NCBI GenBank assembly: GCA_930979925.1
Contig: CAKNIB010000005.1
Coordinates: forward strand, 19,091-83,090
From: an uncultured Clostridia bacterium
GTDB taxonomy: Bacteria > Bacillota > Clostridia > Christensenellales > UBA1242
Direction: 5' to 3'
Length of the DNA stretch: 64,000 nt
Part shown: piece by piece, positions 35,701-45,572 of the stretch
Layout: each line of letters starts with the position of its first letter
How positions within the stretch are numbered: the stretch's first letter is position 1
Notes under the pieces: model-generated
Told to the model about the DNA's origin: nothing
What the model saw: only the letters and a program-made list of their open reading frames with translations
Database searches by the model: none
Made by a program: the position numbers and the translations under genes

Positions 35701-38700
35701 GCTGTCTTCGTCAATAGTCAAACTGCTTCCGTCGTTCTTGACAAGACCTCTATATCCTGACACCATTCTAAACGCATAAGATTGCTCTATGTTGTCTATC
35801 ATATCGGAATCAAAATTTGGTGTGTTAAGAATATTTGCGTATCTTGAGTAATCAACATTATAGTAATTTGCGACTCCATCACCATAGACAAGTTGAACTC
35901 TATTTGCAAGGGTTACGCTTGTAAAGATAGCATCATTTGAGTCAGAGTTTGTGATATCTCTTAATTGGCTCCAGGTAGCATTTGCATTACCTACATGTAT
36001 TACACCACCCTCGCCAGAGCTTATGCCTGCCGTTTCAAAGTTTGAAACAAGATATGTACCAACATAGTATGGAGCGTTTGCCATGCTATAGCCAAGGTCG
36101 AGAGTAAGCGTTTTTCCTACATTATCGCTATTTATATATTGTGGATAGGAAGCATAGAAGGTTACATTCGTGCTTGTTCTAAAGTCAGCTGTTGCAAATA
36201 CCATATAGTATGAGCCGTTAAGTGAAAGGTTATCACTAAATGTTACATTTGCCATTCTATCTTGAGCAAACAGGTTATCAGTAGAAGTTTTATCTACATA
36301 GATTATTTCATAGTCTGATGCACCTGAGTTGTCTGTGCTTACATTTTCGCTTGCACGGTTAACTTGTACGGTGATAGGGCTATCAACAATATACACATCA
36401 TAAACTGCTGAAACGCCTTGATAGGTTATCTGCAATCTTACAAATGAGTAGTTTCCATTGTCGGTAAAGGTGATTGTACCATCTGTCGATGATGTCCAAA
36501 CACCTCGCTTAAATACTAAGCTGTCGGTTGGGTTTATGCTACTGTTTTCATTCGTGTTTTCACCTGTATCTGGAGCGTTATCATCGTCTTCGTCTACAAA
36601 TACCGAAGCATTTTGTAAAGTTACAACTGAGATTGTAACGTCTCCTGCAACATCAGTGAGAGAAACTGGAGTGGTATATACAATCTCATTGCCACTTACT
36701 GATGCGCTATTGTATGCTACTCTTGCTCCGCTTCCAAAGATTGGAGAATGAGCAAAGAAGTTTTCAATTGCACTTTCAAACTTGCTGCCGTCTTCGATGT
36801 ACTCGCTTGTAAGCGCCTCTCCTGCTGGAGATGGATAGGTAACAGATGCCTCAACGCTCTTGTAAACCATAATTGAGTAGGTCAATGTAAAGCGCTGATA
36901 TGCGTTGTCTGTGCTATTATTATATCTTATTGTAACAGTAAGGGCTATATCTGCTGGGGTATTGTCTGAAATATAAGAAGTTCTAATTGCGTAATTGTCA
37001 GCCTCTAGCACGATATTATCAAAGGCTGGGCTTTGTGACGAGCCTGCATATATAACTGTGCTATTACCTGTTGGAAGAGAAGTAAAGATATTGCTATCTA
37101 CTATCTCTTGTGAGGTGCCTGCAATGACATTTCCGCCATTGACTGTTTGACGGTAATTTATATTTGCCCTTAATGTAAAGGTTACAATAAAGGTAAAGAT
37201 TTTACCATTAAATTCGCTACCTGCGCCTGCATTAAAGGTCAATCTAAACTCTAAAGTTACATTATAATCTTGAATAAGGTCGGCAGTTGTAAAGGTGCTA
37301 ACGCCGTCAAAGTAAATAAAGTCTGTTCCGTCAAATCCATTACCGTCTTGAGTAGTGCTTGACCTTCTAACCTCTTCGACGCTGTAGTTTGTCCCAGCAA
37401 CCTCGCCACCATTGAGCGTAATGTTAAAGAGATCATTAAATTCTATCTGGCTTCCGCCGTTAATGAAGTAGTTACCATTATCTACATACCCAGCGTTTAC
37501 TTCCATACTAGCTGTAGAGTCAACATAAACAAGTAAGGTTGCAAGGTATCCGCCCTCTTGAGTGTAAAGTGTAAACTCAATCTCGCGGTCTGATGAGATA
37601 TAATCGGCAAAGGTTATTTCAAATGTTCCGCCGTTTGCTATGTTTGCAAGAGTTGTGCTGTCGGTAAAGGATACTACTGCAAGGTCATTCTCATCAGTTA
37701 TCTCCTCGCTCTGCATATTTCTCTCGCCTGTCTTTGAGATACGTATTCTGTTCCATACCTCGGTATATTCTTGCGAGCCTCCTGCCATAGCGCCTGATAG
37801 AAGTTTAATATTCATTGACGCGCTATCGCCATTGAGAGTGCCAATCTCCCACTCATAGGTTTGATTGCCCTCGCTTGTAATAAACTCGCTCTCACCGTCC
37901 TCTTGGAATCTTACTGAGTAGTTATATGAGGTTGTATTTAAAATAAATGTATAATATTGGTCGCCACCTATAACAGAAAGTGCCTCATCTCCTGCGCCAC
38001 CGCTGTAGCTGTGACGAACTCTGATTGTGATTTGGTCGCTGACATTTGCGCCTAAGGTGTAATACATAGTTCCATAATTTTGTGAGAAGCGGATGGAGAT
38101 ATAGTCATCCCATTGCTCTTCGGTTGTGTATGTATTACCACCTACTGTCACACTATCTACTGCATTTGTATAAGCTAAGTTTGCAAATATTGTCACGCCG
38201 TTATAGCTAAAGCTACCATTACCTGAGATTATGCTTAATTGTACTTTGTCGCCAATCTCTATTGAAAGTCCGCTATCTGCAATATAACTTGCAAATATCT
38301 CATTGAGGTCGATGGTTGGGTTTTCTTCGTCTAGCTCTGATATGTCTACAGTATAAGGTTGAGCTAAAGCAAATTTCTCTTCATTTGTAGTGCCGTCAAC
38401 AACTGTGAGCCAAATTCTCATATCAGCTGTGGCTTGCACGCCAAGGATTGTAATAGGCTCCTCTTCTCCAGCGCCTACCTCCTCGCCTGTTGCAACGCCT
38501 GCTATCTCAAACTGCTTGGTCACGTTAAAGCGTTTTCTATCTTCATTTAAGGTAGTATTGCCAAAAGTATAGTCAAGTTCCACTGCGTTTTCGCCTGCCT
38601 GGCTTGTAAGATACTCAGCATTGCCATTGTATGCATAAACTGGTGCGTCTACTATTACGTCAGGCTCTACTTTAAGTACGTAGTAGAAAGTTTGACTATC

Positions 38701-41700
38701 ACTGATACTTGAAATTGTGTAGGCAAGTGCGATGTAGAAGCTGTCCATTTGAGTTGAAAGGTGGTTTAGTGAAAGCTCGCCAACAGTGCCCTCCTCGCCT
38801 CTATTTGCAATGCTTATACGTTTGATAATCTCTCTGTTTGTTTGGAGATATCCTGAGCTTGCTAGAGGATAATGATTGATAGCTGTTGTATAGCTGTTGC
38901 CTGACATTATATATAGTCCATTTTCTGTAAGGTCATCGCCAAAGCTATATTCTCTAAGTATTTGAGTAAGCTGTCCGGCAGTTATTGTATCATATGGGCC
39001 GGTATAGCTTCCGTCTACTATGAAAGTATTTGGGTCGGTTAAAACGGTGTCGAGTTTAGCTGAGCCTAAGTCCTCGCTGTAGTTTACGTAATCATAGCCT
39101 ACTGAGGTTATGATAAGTGGTACGTATACAACCGCCAAGCTGTTTTGAAGGTTTGGCTTAGCGCCGTTGTTTAATGCTGATGAGCCAAAGAAGAGAACTA
39201 AATATCTGTCGCCACTTAAGCCCTGGAAGATACGATTGTTATTATTTTTTACATTGATTTCAGTTGTATTCCTCTCTTCGTTTACTGTAATGTCAAGGTA
39301 AGAGGTTAAAATGTCGTCATTAAGATTTCTAAGGTTTGCATAGATGTTATAGGTAGTGCTTCCAACCTCGGTAAATCTTTCCTTGAGTGTCCAGTCGCCT
39401 GTCTGCATCATAATATAGTCAACATTGTCTACAGTTTGTAGTTGAGCGGTTATGTTGTTATCATTTGTTCGTTGCAATAGGCTTGCAATATATGAGTACA
39501 ATGTTTCTTCATTTGATTGCTTAAACAATTTTATAGTTATATCTATAGAACTGAGCAAAATTTGGGAAGTTGACTGACCAACAGTGTAGTTATAGTAGAT
39601 GTTGAGCGTTGTGCTAAGTTCTTGCTGGTTATAGTCAAAGAAGAAGAAATCGCTGTCGTTCTTTCTAACTTGGTCGTTATCTACTACAAGATACTCGGTA
39701 AACTCGTAGGTTCTTGCAAAGCCAGCAGGAGCAGTGTCTGTCATTTCATCTGCTGGAAGTTCGGCTCTGTGGATAAATACATAGTCAGCTATTGTACTTT
39801 CGCTACCAAAAACATAGTATGTTTTGCCGAGGTCGTCAATTGCTAGGTTACGTGTGATAGTAAATGAGATTGAGTAGCTGATTGCAAAGGTATTCTCGCC
39901 TTCTGGAGTGAAGGTTACGGTATATGTTTTGGTCTCGGTATCAAAGAAGTCGTAGAAAGTTATCACTCCGGTGTTTGCGTCAAAGGTTCCAACTGCATTT
40001 GCAGGAGTTTGCCCAGTTTGCTCAACTAATACGCAGTTTGTTCCGCTTCTAAGTACTACATAATATAAGCCATTATCTTGATAAAGTGAGGCAAAGCTTC
40101 TGTTTACAGTTCCGCCGTTAATCTCTTGATAATTGTTGGTAACCTCATTTGTCAAAGTCTGGTCTATCTCGGCATAGATTGTATTATCACCACTTGGGTA
40201 GCTGACAGTACTTATAGATATGTTAGAAAGAATGTCAAGGGTCAAACTTGAGTTAACCGCGCCGTTTGGTCCGGTATCTGTCACCGAGAAAACAAGTGTG
40301 CGTGGAGTGTAGAAGTTTTTATTGATGATTATTCTTGTTACGGTTTGACCATTTAGTGTCTGTCTTATGCTTTGAGCGTCTCCAGTAAGTCCAGTGATAG
40401 CTTCAAAGTTTTCATCATAAAGGGTTAACATACCGCCCTCGCCGAAGAGCGCTATAATCATCTCATCAGTAAGCGTGCTATACAAGAAACCTTGGTCTAA
40501 TTGATATCTTATATGAGTATATTGTCTTCTATCATTTTCTTCGCCGATATAAAACCTTGCAATTTCTGATAGATTTATATAGTCGCCTGCTGTAGGTGAT
40601 TTTGCACCATACTTGCTAACGGTGAGATTTGATATGTCGCTTTCTGAGTAGTCAATACCATTAAAGAATGGGTCTTGTGAGTTTGTTGTATCAGCATAAG
40701 TTATACCAACCGAGGTTACGCGAAGGGTTATCCTCTGACCATTATCTGCGCTTGTCGCGTTGCCGTCAATGCTTTGAAGAACTAAGGTAACCTCTGCGTT
40801 ATCAGTTTGTCTGAAGGTAAAGGTTTGTCCATTTAGGTTAATCGCGCTAGCGTTTCCTGACTCTACTGCAAAGCGCCAGCTTCCAGCCAAGGTGTCAGTA
40901 CGCTCAAACTGGTCTTCGATTACTACATAACTATTATTTGCGCCAAGTAAATTGTTTAAAAGTTCGGTTACGCTTGAAAGTGGGTTCTGAGCGCCTATAT
41001 CTATAGTTGTATTAAAGCTTCCATCTGCCTCATTTAAAGATTGGTTGACTACAACTGGTGTGAGTCCAGTTACGTATGCGTAATAATTGTAAATGCCTTC
41101 AGGAGTAATCTCAATATTTGTTGCGATCGGGCGATAGAGGCATACATTTTCTGTAACGCTCATTGGCCATGAAATGTTTCTACCATCATTATTATTGTAG
41201 TTTAAAGTAAATTCTGACAGATAAATCACTGTATTTGTTGGAATATTTGCGCCTGAGCTGATATTTACTCTAAACTCAAGTAGTCCGCCGTTGTCATCCT
41301 CTGTTAAATCTTGTGACACAATGTTTATATATGTTGTAATATCATTGTTTAATCTATCGTAAGCGTGAAGCTGTATGTGTCCGCTGTTATACTCCTCGCT
41401 AAAGACCTCCATAGACTCAGCGTTTATTCTAAAGCTTACCCCAATAGTTTGAGAGGTGCCTTGGTTGATTGGATAGTCATTGCCTACCATCTCGAAGGCT
41501 GAAAGGTCAATTTCCTCCCCTGTTACCGAGTCCTGATTGAGAGATTTTGCACAGTTTACAGTGATATAGCTTTGACTGAAGACTGCTACTCTATAGCTTA
41601 AGTTGCCATCTTCGTCCTCTTCATATACTGGAGTGCCATTTTCGGTAACAATAGTTGCAAAATATAATCTAAATGAGCCGGTATTTTGAAGAGTTATTCT

Positions 41701-43464
41701 ATTGCCATTTAATGCAAAGAGAGTTAAGTTTTCTGTGCTTGTTGCATAAGTTCCCGAAAGCTCTGGCAGGTAGCTTGTTGAGCCAAGTACTGAGTCAACG
41801 GTAGGTGAAAGCTCCTCAATGGTGCCGTCGCCAAACCAAGCAAAGAACACATGGTCTTTATAGATATTATTTTCAGGAATTGTTATTAAACTGTCTAAGT
41901 CTATTGTTTGAGTTCTTATTGAGCCGTCCTCGTTATAGTCAAGTAGCATATCAATGTCGCCAGAAGTCCACTCTACATTCTCTTCCACATGCTCGGTGAT
42001 TGACAAGCTGACATTGTAAATAAGTGGGTCTTGAGCGCCGAACAATCTAAGTCCATCCTCGCCTTCAACGATAAGTGCAACAGATATTGTAACATCCGCC
42101 GCTCTAGTAGAAGAGATATCCCAGTAACAATAGTTCTTATTTGCTACATTTGAGAATGGTTTGTAATATGTAAAATCACCAAACTGATCATAGCTCTCTC
42201 CGCCCGAAACTGAGATAAATCCGCCTTCAGCTGTTGGGTCTTGTCCGTTATAATTGAAAGAGATTGCTATGTTTGGAAGAAGATTTTCAATTAGGCTTCC
42301 GCTTGTTGAGTAGATGCTTGTACCTAAGTATTCTGATTGGTCATAGAGGTACTCGTTTAGATAAAGTCTTAACCCTCTTTCTCTTGACATGGAGATAGAT
42401 GACCTTGAAATAACAAAGTTGCTAACTGAGGCTGTGCTTATACTAATATCAAGGCTAGACTCAACGCCTGGGATATCAACAGTGCCTGTCTCTGAGGAAG
42501 CTGAGGCTAAAACGCCCAAAATCTGAGAATAGAAAGCCTCGTCAGAAGAGCCCTCATAAAGCGCTTCACTTTCTATTTGTGATTTGCCGTCATAGAAGGT
42601 GTAGCCAAGTAAAGATACTTGGTCAACCGCTTGTGAGCCGGCTACAAATCTTATGTTATATCTATCAACATATTGAGTTTCAAGTGTGGTCGCACTAGTG
42701 TTGATTGCTTGATAGTATGAGTGTTTTGTTCGCTTGTCCGCCTCTAGTATATTAGCATTTGCGTCGTCGCTATAGATGTATTGGCTTTGTGCTGGATAGA
42801 ACTTGGTCTGCAAAGTAAAAGCCTCGCCTGTCACAATCTGGTTTGTAACTGTGCCGTTTGAGTTTACTGCTTCTATCTCAATTTTGTAAACAGGAACATC
42901 TACTGCAACCTGCAAGTCAACTGAGCCTATCTGGTTGTACTCAGAGGTTGCTCGTAAAGTAGAAATTCCGCCTACTATCCAGTCAACAGGCTGATTGTAC
43001 TGGTCAAGTATCTCGTTGCCCGCGTCGTCAACAAGATAGTTGTCTCTTACAAGTCGCACTGTGAAAGGCTGTCCAATGGTAACAACCTCGGGCACCTGCA
43101 GTTTGCCATTGTCTATATATGTAATTCCGTCATCTTGTACAATTCTATGTGTTACATTGTCATTTGGAAATGAAAGTGTCACTCGTCCTCTTGTAACGTT
43201 CGGAGTTTGAGAGGTGATAGTGAGAGAAAAATCTTCTACCACTTCAAGTTGGTTTGTAGAGCTGTTATAAAGGCCATCTTCATACGAAAAAGCTATGCTC
43301 TCTGGATTTATTACGCGCTCTTCAAAACCGCCTGCAATATAAACCCCTAGCACAGTTATGCCAGAGATTACACCTACGCCTAAAATCACCAAAAGAATAG
43401 TGAGCCATACTGGCCACTTCTTACGTGATCCATTTGTTTTCTTCTGTTTTTTTTCTCTCTTCAT
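32794..43464 (-). CDS. Giant membrane-anchored surface protein, 3556 residues
   Basis: One unbroken ORF covering a sixth of the window. A basic N-terminus (MKREKKQKKTNGSRKKW) leads into one membrane helix (PVWLTILLVILGVGVISGIT), after which everything should be outside the cell. The rest is rich in Asn, Thr, Ser, Tyr and acidic residues and almost free of Cys. Short beta strands alternate throughout, as in chains of Ig- or cadherin-like domains. No exact internal repeat, LPxTG signal, or S-layer domain is seen; the anchor is N-terminal (type II). It could be an adhesin or surface fibre. No family is recognised. SD GAGGTG. Confidence 0.9.
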   Translation of the reverse strand: MKREKKQKKTNGSRKKWPVWLTILLVILGVGVISGITVLGVYIAGGFEERVINPESIAFSYEDGLYNSSTNQLEVVEDFSLTITSQTPNVTRGRVTLSFPNDNVTHRIVQDDGITYIDNGKLQVPEVVTIGQPFTVRLVRDNYLVDDAGNEILDQYNQPVDWIVGGISTLRATSEYNQIGSVDLQVAVDVPVYKIEIEAVNSNGTVTNQIVTGEAFTLQTKFYPAQSQYIYSDDANANILEADKRTKHSYYQAINTSATTLETQYVDRYNIRFVAGSQAVDQVSLLGYTFYDGKSQIESEALYEGSSDEAFYSQILGVLASASSETGTVDIPGVESSLDISISTASVSNFVISRSSISMSRERGLRLYLNEYLYDQSEYLGTSIYSTSGSLIENLLPNIAISFNYNGQDPTAEGGFISVSGGESYDQFGDFTYYKPFSNVANKNYCYWDISSTRAADVTISVALIVEGEDGLRLFGAQDPLIYNVSLSITEHVEENVEWTSGDIDMLLDYNEDGSIRTQTIDLDSLITIPENNIYKDHVFFAWFGDGTIEELSPTVDSVLGSTSYLPELSGTYATSTENLTLFALNGNRITLQNTGSFRLYFATIVTENGTPVYEEDEDGNLSYRVAVFSQSYITVNCAKSLNQDSVTGEEIDLSAFEMVGNDYPINQGTSQTIGVSFRINAESMEVFSEEYNSGHIQLHAYDRLNNDITTYINIVSQDLTEDDNGGLLEFRVNISSGANIPTNTVIYLSEFTLNYNNNDGRNISWPMSVTENVCLYRPIATNIEITPEGIYNYYAYVTGLTPVVVNQSLNEADGSFNTTIDIGAQNPLSSVTELLNNLLGANNSYVVIEDQFERTDTLAGSWRFAVESGNASAINLNGQTFTFRQTDNAEVTLVLQSIDGNATSADNGQRITLRVTSVGITYADTTNSQDPFFNGIDYSESDISNLTVSKYGAKSPTAGDYINLSEIARFYIGEENDRRQYTHIRYQLDQGFLYSTLTDEMIIALFGEGGMLTLYDENFEAITGLTGDAQSIRQTLNGQTVTRIIINKNFYTPRTLVFSVTDTGPNGAVNSSLTLDILSNISISTVSYPSGDNTIYAEIDQTLTNEVTNNYQEINGGTVNRSFASLYQDNGLYYVVLRSGTNCVLVEQTGQTPANAVGTFDANTGVITFYDFFDTETKTYTVTFTPEGENTFAISYSISFTITRNLAIDDLGKTYYVFGSESTIADYVFIHRAELPADEMTDTAPAGFARTYEFTEYLVVDNDQVRKNDSDFFFFDYNQQELSTTLNIYYNYTVGQSTSQILLSSIDITIKLFKQSNEETLYSYIASLLQRTNDNNITAQLQTVDNVDYIMMQTGDWTLKERFTEVGSTTYNIYANLRNLNDDILTSYLDITVNEERNTTEINVKNNNNRIFQGLSGDRYLVLFFGSSALNNGAKPNLQNSLAVVYVPLIITSVGYDYVNYSEDLGSAKLDTVLTDPNTFIVDGSYTGPYDTITAGQLTQILREYSFGDDLTENGLYIMSGNSYTTAINHYPLASSGYLQTNREIIKRISIANRGEEGTVGELSLNHLSTQMDSFYIALAYTISSISDSQTFYYVLKVEPDVIVDAPVYAYNGNAEYLTSQAGENAVELDYTFGNTTLNEDRKRFNVTKQFEIAGVATGEEVGAGEEEPITILGVQATADMRIWLTVVDGTTNEEKFALAQPYTVDISELDEENPTIDLNEIFASYIADSGLSIEIGDKVQLSIISGNGSFSYNGVTIFANLAYTNAVDSVTVGGNTYTTEEQWDDYISIRFSQNYGTMYYTLGANVSDQITIRVRHSYSGGAGDEALSVIGGDQYYTFILNTTSYNYSVRFQEDGESEFITSEGNQTYEWEIGTLNGDSASMNIKLLSGAMAGGSQEYTEVWNRIRISKTGERNMQSEEITDENDLAVVSFTDSTTLANIANGGTFEITFADYISSDREIEFTLYTQEGGYLATLLVYVDSTASMEVNAGYVDNGNYFINGGSQIEFNDLFNITLNGGEVAGTNYSVEEVRRSSTTQDGNGFDGTDFIYFDGVSTFTTADLIQDYNVTLEFRLTFNAGAGSEFNGKIFTFIVTFTLRANINYRQTVNGGNVIAGTSQEIVDSNIFTSLPTGNSTVIYAGSSQSPAFDNIVLEADNYAIRTSYISDNTPADIALTVTIRYNNSTDNAYQRFTLTYSIMVYKSVEASVTYPSPAGEALTSEYIEDGSKFESAIENFFAHSPIFGSGARVAYNSASVSGNEIVYTTPVSLTDVAGDVTISVVTLQNASVFVDEDDDNAPDTGENTNENSSINPTDSLVFKRGVWTSSTDGTITFTDNGNYSFVRLQITYQGVSAVYDVYIVDSPITVQVNRASENVSTDNSGASDYEIIYVDKTSTDNLFAQDRMANVTFSDNLSLNGSYYMVFATADFRTSTNVTFYASYPQYINSDNVGKTLTLDLGYSMANAPYYVGTYLVSNFETAGISSGEGGVIHVGNANATWSQLRDITNSDSNDAIFTSVTLANRVQLVYGDGVANYYNVDYSRYANILNTPNFDSDMIDNIEQSYAFRMVSGYRGLVKNDGSSLTIDEDSQNAIYELTITYSYMPSFDIDVEKQISNLYNYIELTANNEYNSMAELFGLVHPTSGEKVNEGDFGEGRATLTFNVVAYKRNQAEYSAEIREILNGYLNTYSQYIEAGEFKVTVEGSTDDTNTANHLYLPYSAIRNSAQYAYDYRLLPAGADNNGDFALTRITYTVPSLDGTNYTKSYYVVVKINSDYAVRYGEGEPVINDGSAYIANTDVYNISTLTTSNNTTVYAPFTLTSDTKADGSAVEGYVSVRHSVGDNTNVELATSNFTLTLSNISTIINGIEYNNPTNISQKLSDDLEDTFGPNPSTDIWEYDSVNKIYTFNRGTSLKINTTSFNEAKEVIFGTQYFYIEAVDAYGFTYRLYFSLQSNNSIPEIRTANIPLTELSYFDIGADYELLTISTQTGSDDTEQYNIESTLVSPNSTDSRVSLIEVSNIDAYMFRDSPVGIGGITVASGGGYTIPEENQGSWIEYSSDSEYLEVPMLQYLSIDQITFYDPDNDSQALQFYDYTGDLVDKLTPRATSTSSNKVYTLATANEQYGTFNGFDTRNAYSMPTTDEEGELQPTNGGNFYPFQVPRFYDTTLFGTGDTAELSMVIRLKYKNGNTEEYYDLVANVTIYREVSIVASTESAPVRDGMSFGVANEFVITSGGEQLTDNNKVSFINDTLEVLISAQQSTTFALNLYRDNRLVNSTPAVVTLDNLGRNYARTEYISLSSYLGINVQKDDQIEIIPRDEFATFYYVTNTSNGTIVNNKKTPTSSGSGYIVNGRFTISAIKNDIVYVEHANLLSNNYYNVTKSYIVSIIFDGTTNQPFNYRVSKEYDVTGVFYSMLSASSDTTMNVLRVDDRNASPLITSYINWAQYAMIFTKATDGDFTLEEANIRGDGTSTTDLPDDVDNVTDILTFSLDRTEGGSGNASIDEDGKITYNSYFEYGEYLRVIVRMKVSGTDRNITVDDGCGTRNLGYLRLGWYQDYRN

Positions 43465-43492
43465 TTAAGACACCTCATTTTCTCAGAATTAT

Positions 43493-43790
43493 TACAATAA
43501 TATTATAAGTTTTTAACAGGAAAAAGGCAAATAAATTTCGCTTTTTGTAGAATTTAATATATACATTTATTATAATTATTTATAGCAAAAATATTTAAAC
43601 TTTTAAAATTTAACTTTTTTATTTTTAATTGCCGTAATAAAAATAATTAAAAACATATTTTATTTTTACTTAAAAATTAAAAAAATTAATTAAAATTTAT
43701 TAAAAATTAGTAAAAAAACATAAAAAATCATTAAAATTTTGATTTTTTACATTTTTAAATTTCTTAAAAATTAAATAATTTGACTTTTTA
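43493..43790. other. Very AT-rich spacer
   Basis: About 300 bp between the divergent giant protein and ABC-F genes. It is nearly all A and T, with many AAAAATTAA-like runs, and I see no gene or clear hairpin in it. Confidence 0.8.
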
Positions 43791-43819
43791 TTGACAACAG
43801 ATATAATTTCATTTATAAT
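43791..43819 (+). promoter_or_regulatory. Consensus sigma-A promoter of the ABC-F gene
   Basis: TTGACA, 17 nt, TATAAT, a full consensus match, followed by AAGGAG and ATG 43844. Confidence 0.9.
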
Positions 43820-43843
43820 ATTGTATAAATCTAAGGAGCTATT

Positions 43844-45436
43844 ATGATTCAAGTTAGCAATGTCTCTCTGGCCTTTGGCGGACGAACATTATATAAAGAC
43901 GTCAACTTAAAATTTACAAAAGGTAACTGCTACGGCATAATCGGCGCTAATGGCGCTGGTAAATCCACCTTTTTAAAGATACTTACCGGTGAAATAGAAC
44001 CAAATACCGGCGAGATTTTTATCACGCCTGGCGAGAGAATGAGCGTGCTTGCTCAAAACCAAAACGCATATGATAACGAGACCGTGCTTGACACGGTTCT
44101 TCTTGGTCATAAGAGACTTATGGAGGTACAAAAAGAAAAGGACGCCCTTTATGCCAAACCTGATTTTACTGAAGAGGACGGCATAAGAGCGGGCGAGCTT
44201 GAGACAGAGTTTGCCGAGCTCGGTGGTTGGGAGGCTGAAAGTGAAGCTAAAACGCTTCTACAAAATCTTGGAATAAGTGAAGAGCTATTTTATCAGCTTA
44301 TGAAGGATGTTGACCCTAAAGAAAAGGTTAAAATCTTGCTTGCTCAGGCGCTTTTTGGAAATCCTGACATACTTGTCCTTGACGAGCCGACAAACAACCT
44401 TGACTTTAAAACTGTGCGTTGGCTAGAAGACTTTTTGCTTGACTTTGAAAACTGCGTCATAATCGTTTCACACAACCGTCACTTTTTAAATAAAGTTTGT
44501 ACGCATATTTGTGATGTTGATTATGGCAAAATCAACATGTATATTGGTAACTATGATTTTTGGTATGAGTCCAGTCAGCTCATCCTAAGGCAGATGAAAG
44601 ACCAAAACAAGAAGGCAGAGCAAAGGGCTAAGGAGCTTAAAGAATTTATCGCTCGTTTCTCGGCTAACGCTTCTAAATCAAAACAGGCAACCAGTCGTAA
44701 ACGTGAGCTTGAAAGGTTGACTCTTGAGGACATTAAGCCATCATCGAGAAAGTATCCTTACATCAATTTCGAATTTACTCAAGAGATAGGCAAAGAGGTA
44801 TTAAAGGTTGAAGGGCTCAGTAAAGCTGGAATGTTTAAAAAACTTACTTTTAATATAGAAAAAGGGCAAAAAGTGGCATTTTTTGCAAAAAATAGCCAAG
44901 TTTTAACCACTTTGTTTAATATTTTACTTGGAAATGAAAAACAGGATAGCGGAAATGTCTTTGTTGGAAAGACTATTAAAATGACCTATCTCCCACAAAA
45001 CAATAACGCATATTTTGAAGGAAACACCAACTCTATTGTAGACTGGCTAAGGCAATTTTCTAAAGACCAAAACGAGACATATATTCGTAGTTGGCTAGGA
45101 AGAATGCTGTTTACTGGCGAAGAAAACTTAAAACCAGCAAATGTACTATCTGGTGGTGAGCGTGTGCGCTGTATGCTTGCGAAAATGATGCTTGAGCAAG
45201 GCAATCTTTTAATTCTTGACGAGCCAACAAACCACCTCGACCTTGAGAGCATTACCGCGCTCAACAAAGGTATGCAAAACTTTAGAGGCAACATCCTATT
45301 TGCAACACACGACCAAGAGATTATAGAGACGGTTGCAAACAGAATTATAGACATAATAGACGAAAACCACTACAACGACTTCACTGGAACGTATGAAGAA
45401 TACCTTGAGTGGCTTGAGAAAAAAGATAAAAAATAA
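43844..45436 (+). CDS. ABC-F family ATPase (YkpA/YbiT-like) with one degenerate ATP site
   Basis: A protein of 530 residues, two ABC domains and no membrane part, as in ABC-F translation factors that bind the ribosomal E site. NBD1 has Walker A GANGAGKS (residues 34-41) and Walker B LVLDEPTNNLD; its signature is altered to DVDPKEKVK (about 157). NBD2 has an altered P-loop, AKNSQVLTT (about 346), without the usual lysine, but a normal LSGGERVR and LILDEPTNHLD. The linker between the domains (KKAEQRAKELKEFIARFS) is the expected helical arm. So site 1 is complete and site 2 is degenerate in both halves. Consensus promoter and terminator flank it. Confidence 0.9.
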   Translation: MIQVSNVSLAFGGRTLYKDVNLKFTKGNCYGIIGANGAGKSTFLKILTGEIEPNTGEIFITPGERMSVLAQNQNAYDNETVLDTVLLGHKRLMEVQKEKDALYAKPDFTEEDGIRAGELETEFAELGGWEAESEAKTLLQNLGISEELFYQLMKDVDPKEKVKILLAQALFGNPDILVLDEPTNNLDFKTVRWLEDFLLDFENCVIIVSHNRHFLNKVCTHICDVDYGKINMYIGNYDFWYESSQLILRQMKDQNKKAEQRAKELKEFIARFSANASKSKQATSRKRELERLTLEDIKPSSRKYPYINFEFTQEIGKEVLKVEGLSKAGMFKKLTFNIEKGQKVAFFAKNSQVLTTLFNILLGNEKQDSGNVFVGKTIKMTYLPQNNNAYFEGNTNSIVDWLRQFSKDQNETYIRSWLGRMLFTGEENLKPANVLSGGERVRCMLAKMMLEQGNLLILDEPTNHLDLESITALNKGMQNFRGNILFATHDQEIIETVANRIIDIIDENHYNDFTGTYEEYLEWLEKKDKK

Positions 45437-45502
45437 TATGTAGAATTACGGAAAATTTTAAAAAATATGCAAAATGATTAAAAAAAACAAGTACTTTCAC
45501 CA

Positions 45503-45538
45503 AAAAACACGAAAAAACTATTGATTTTTCGTGTTTTT
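45503..45538. terminator. Terminator of the ABC-F gene
   Basis: AAAACACGAAAAA / TTTTTCGTGTTTT stem with a 7-nt loop and a T run. It also serves the convergent 45573 gene. Confidence 0.88.
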
Positions 45539-45572
45539 TAATAATTTTTAATTTAAAATAATAATTTTTTAA

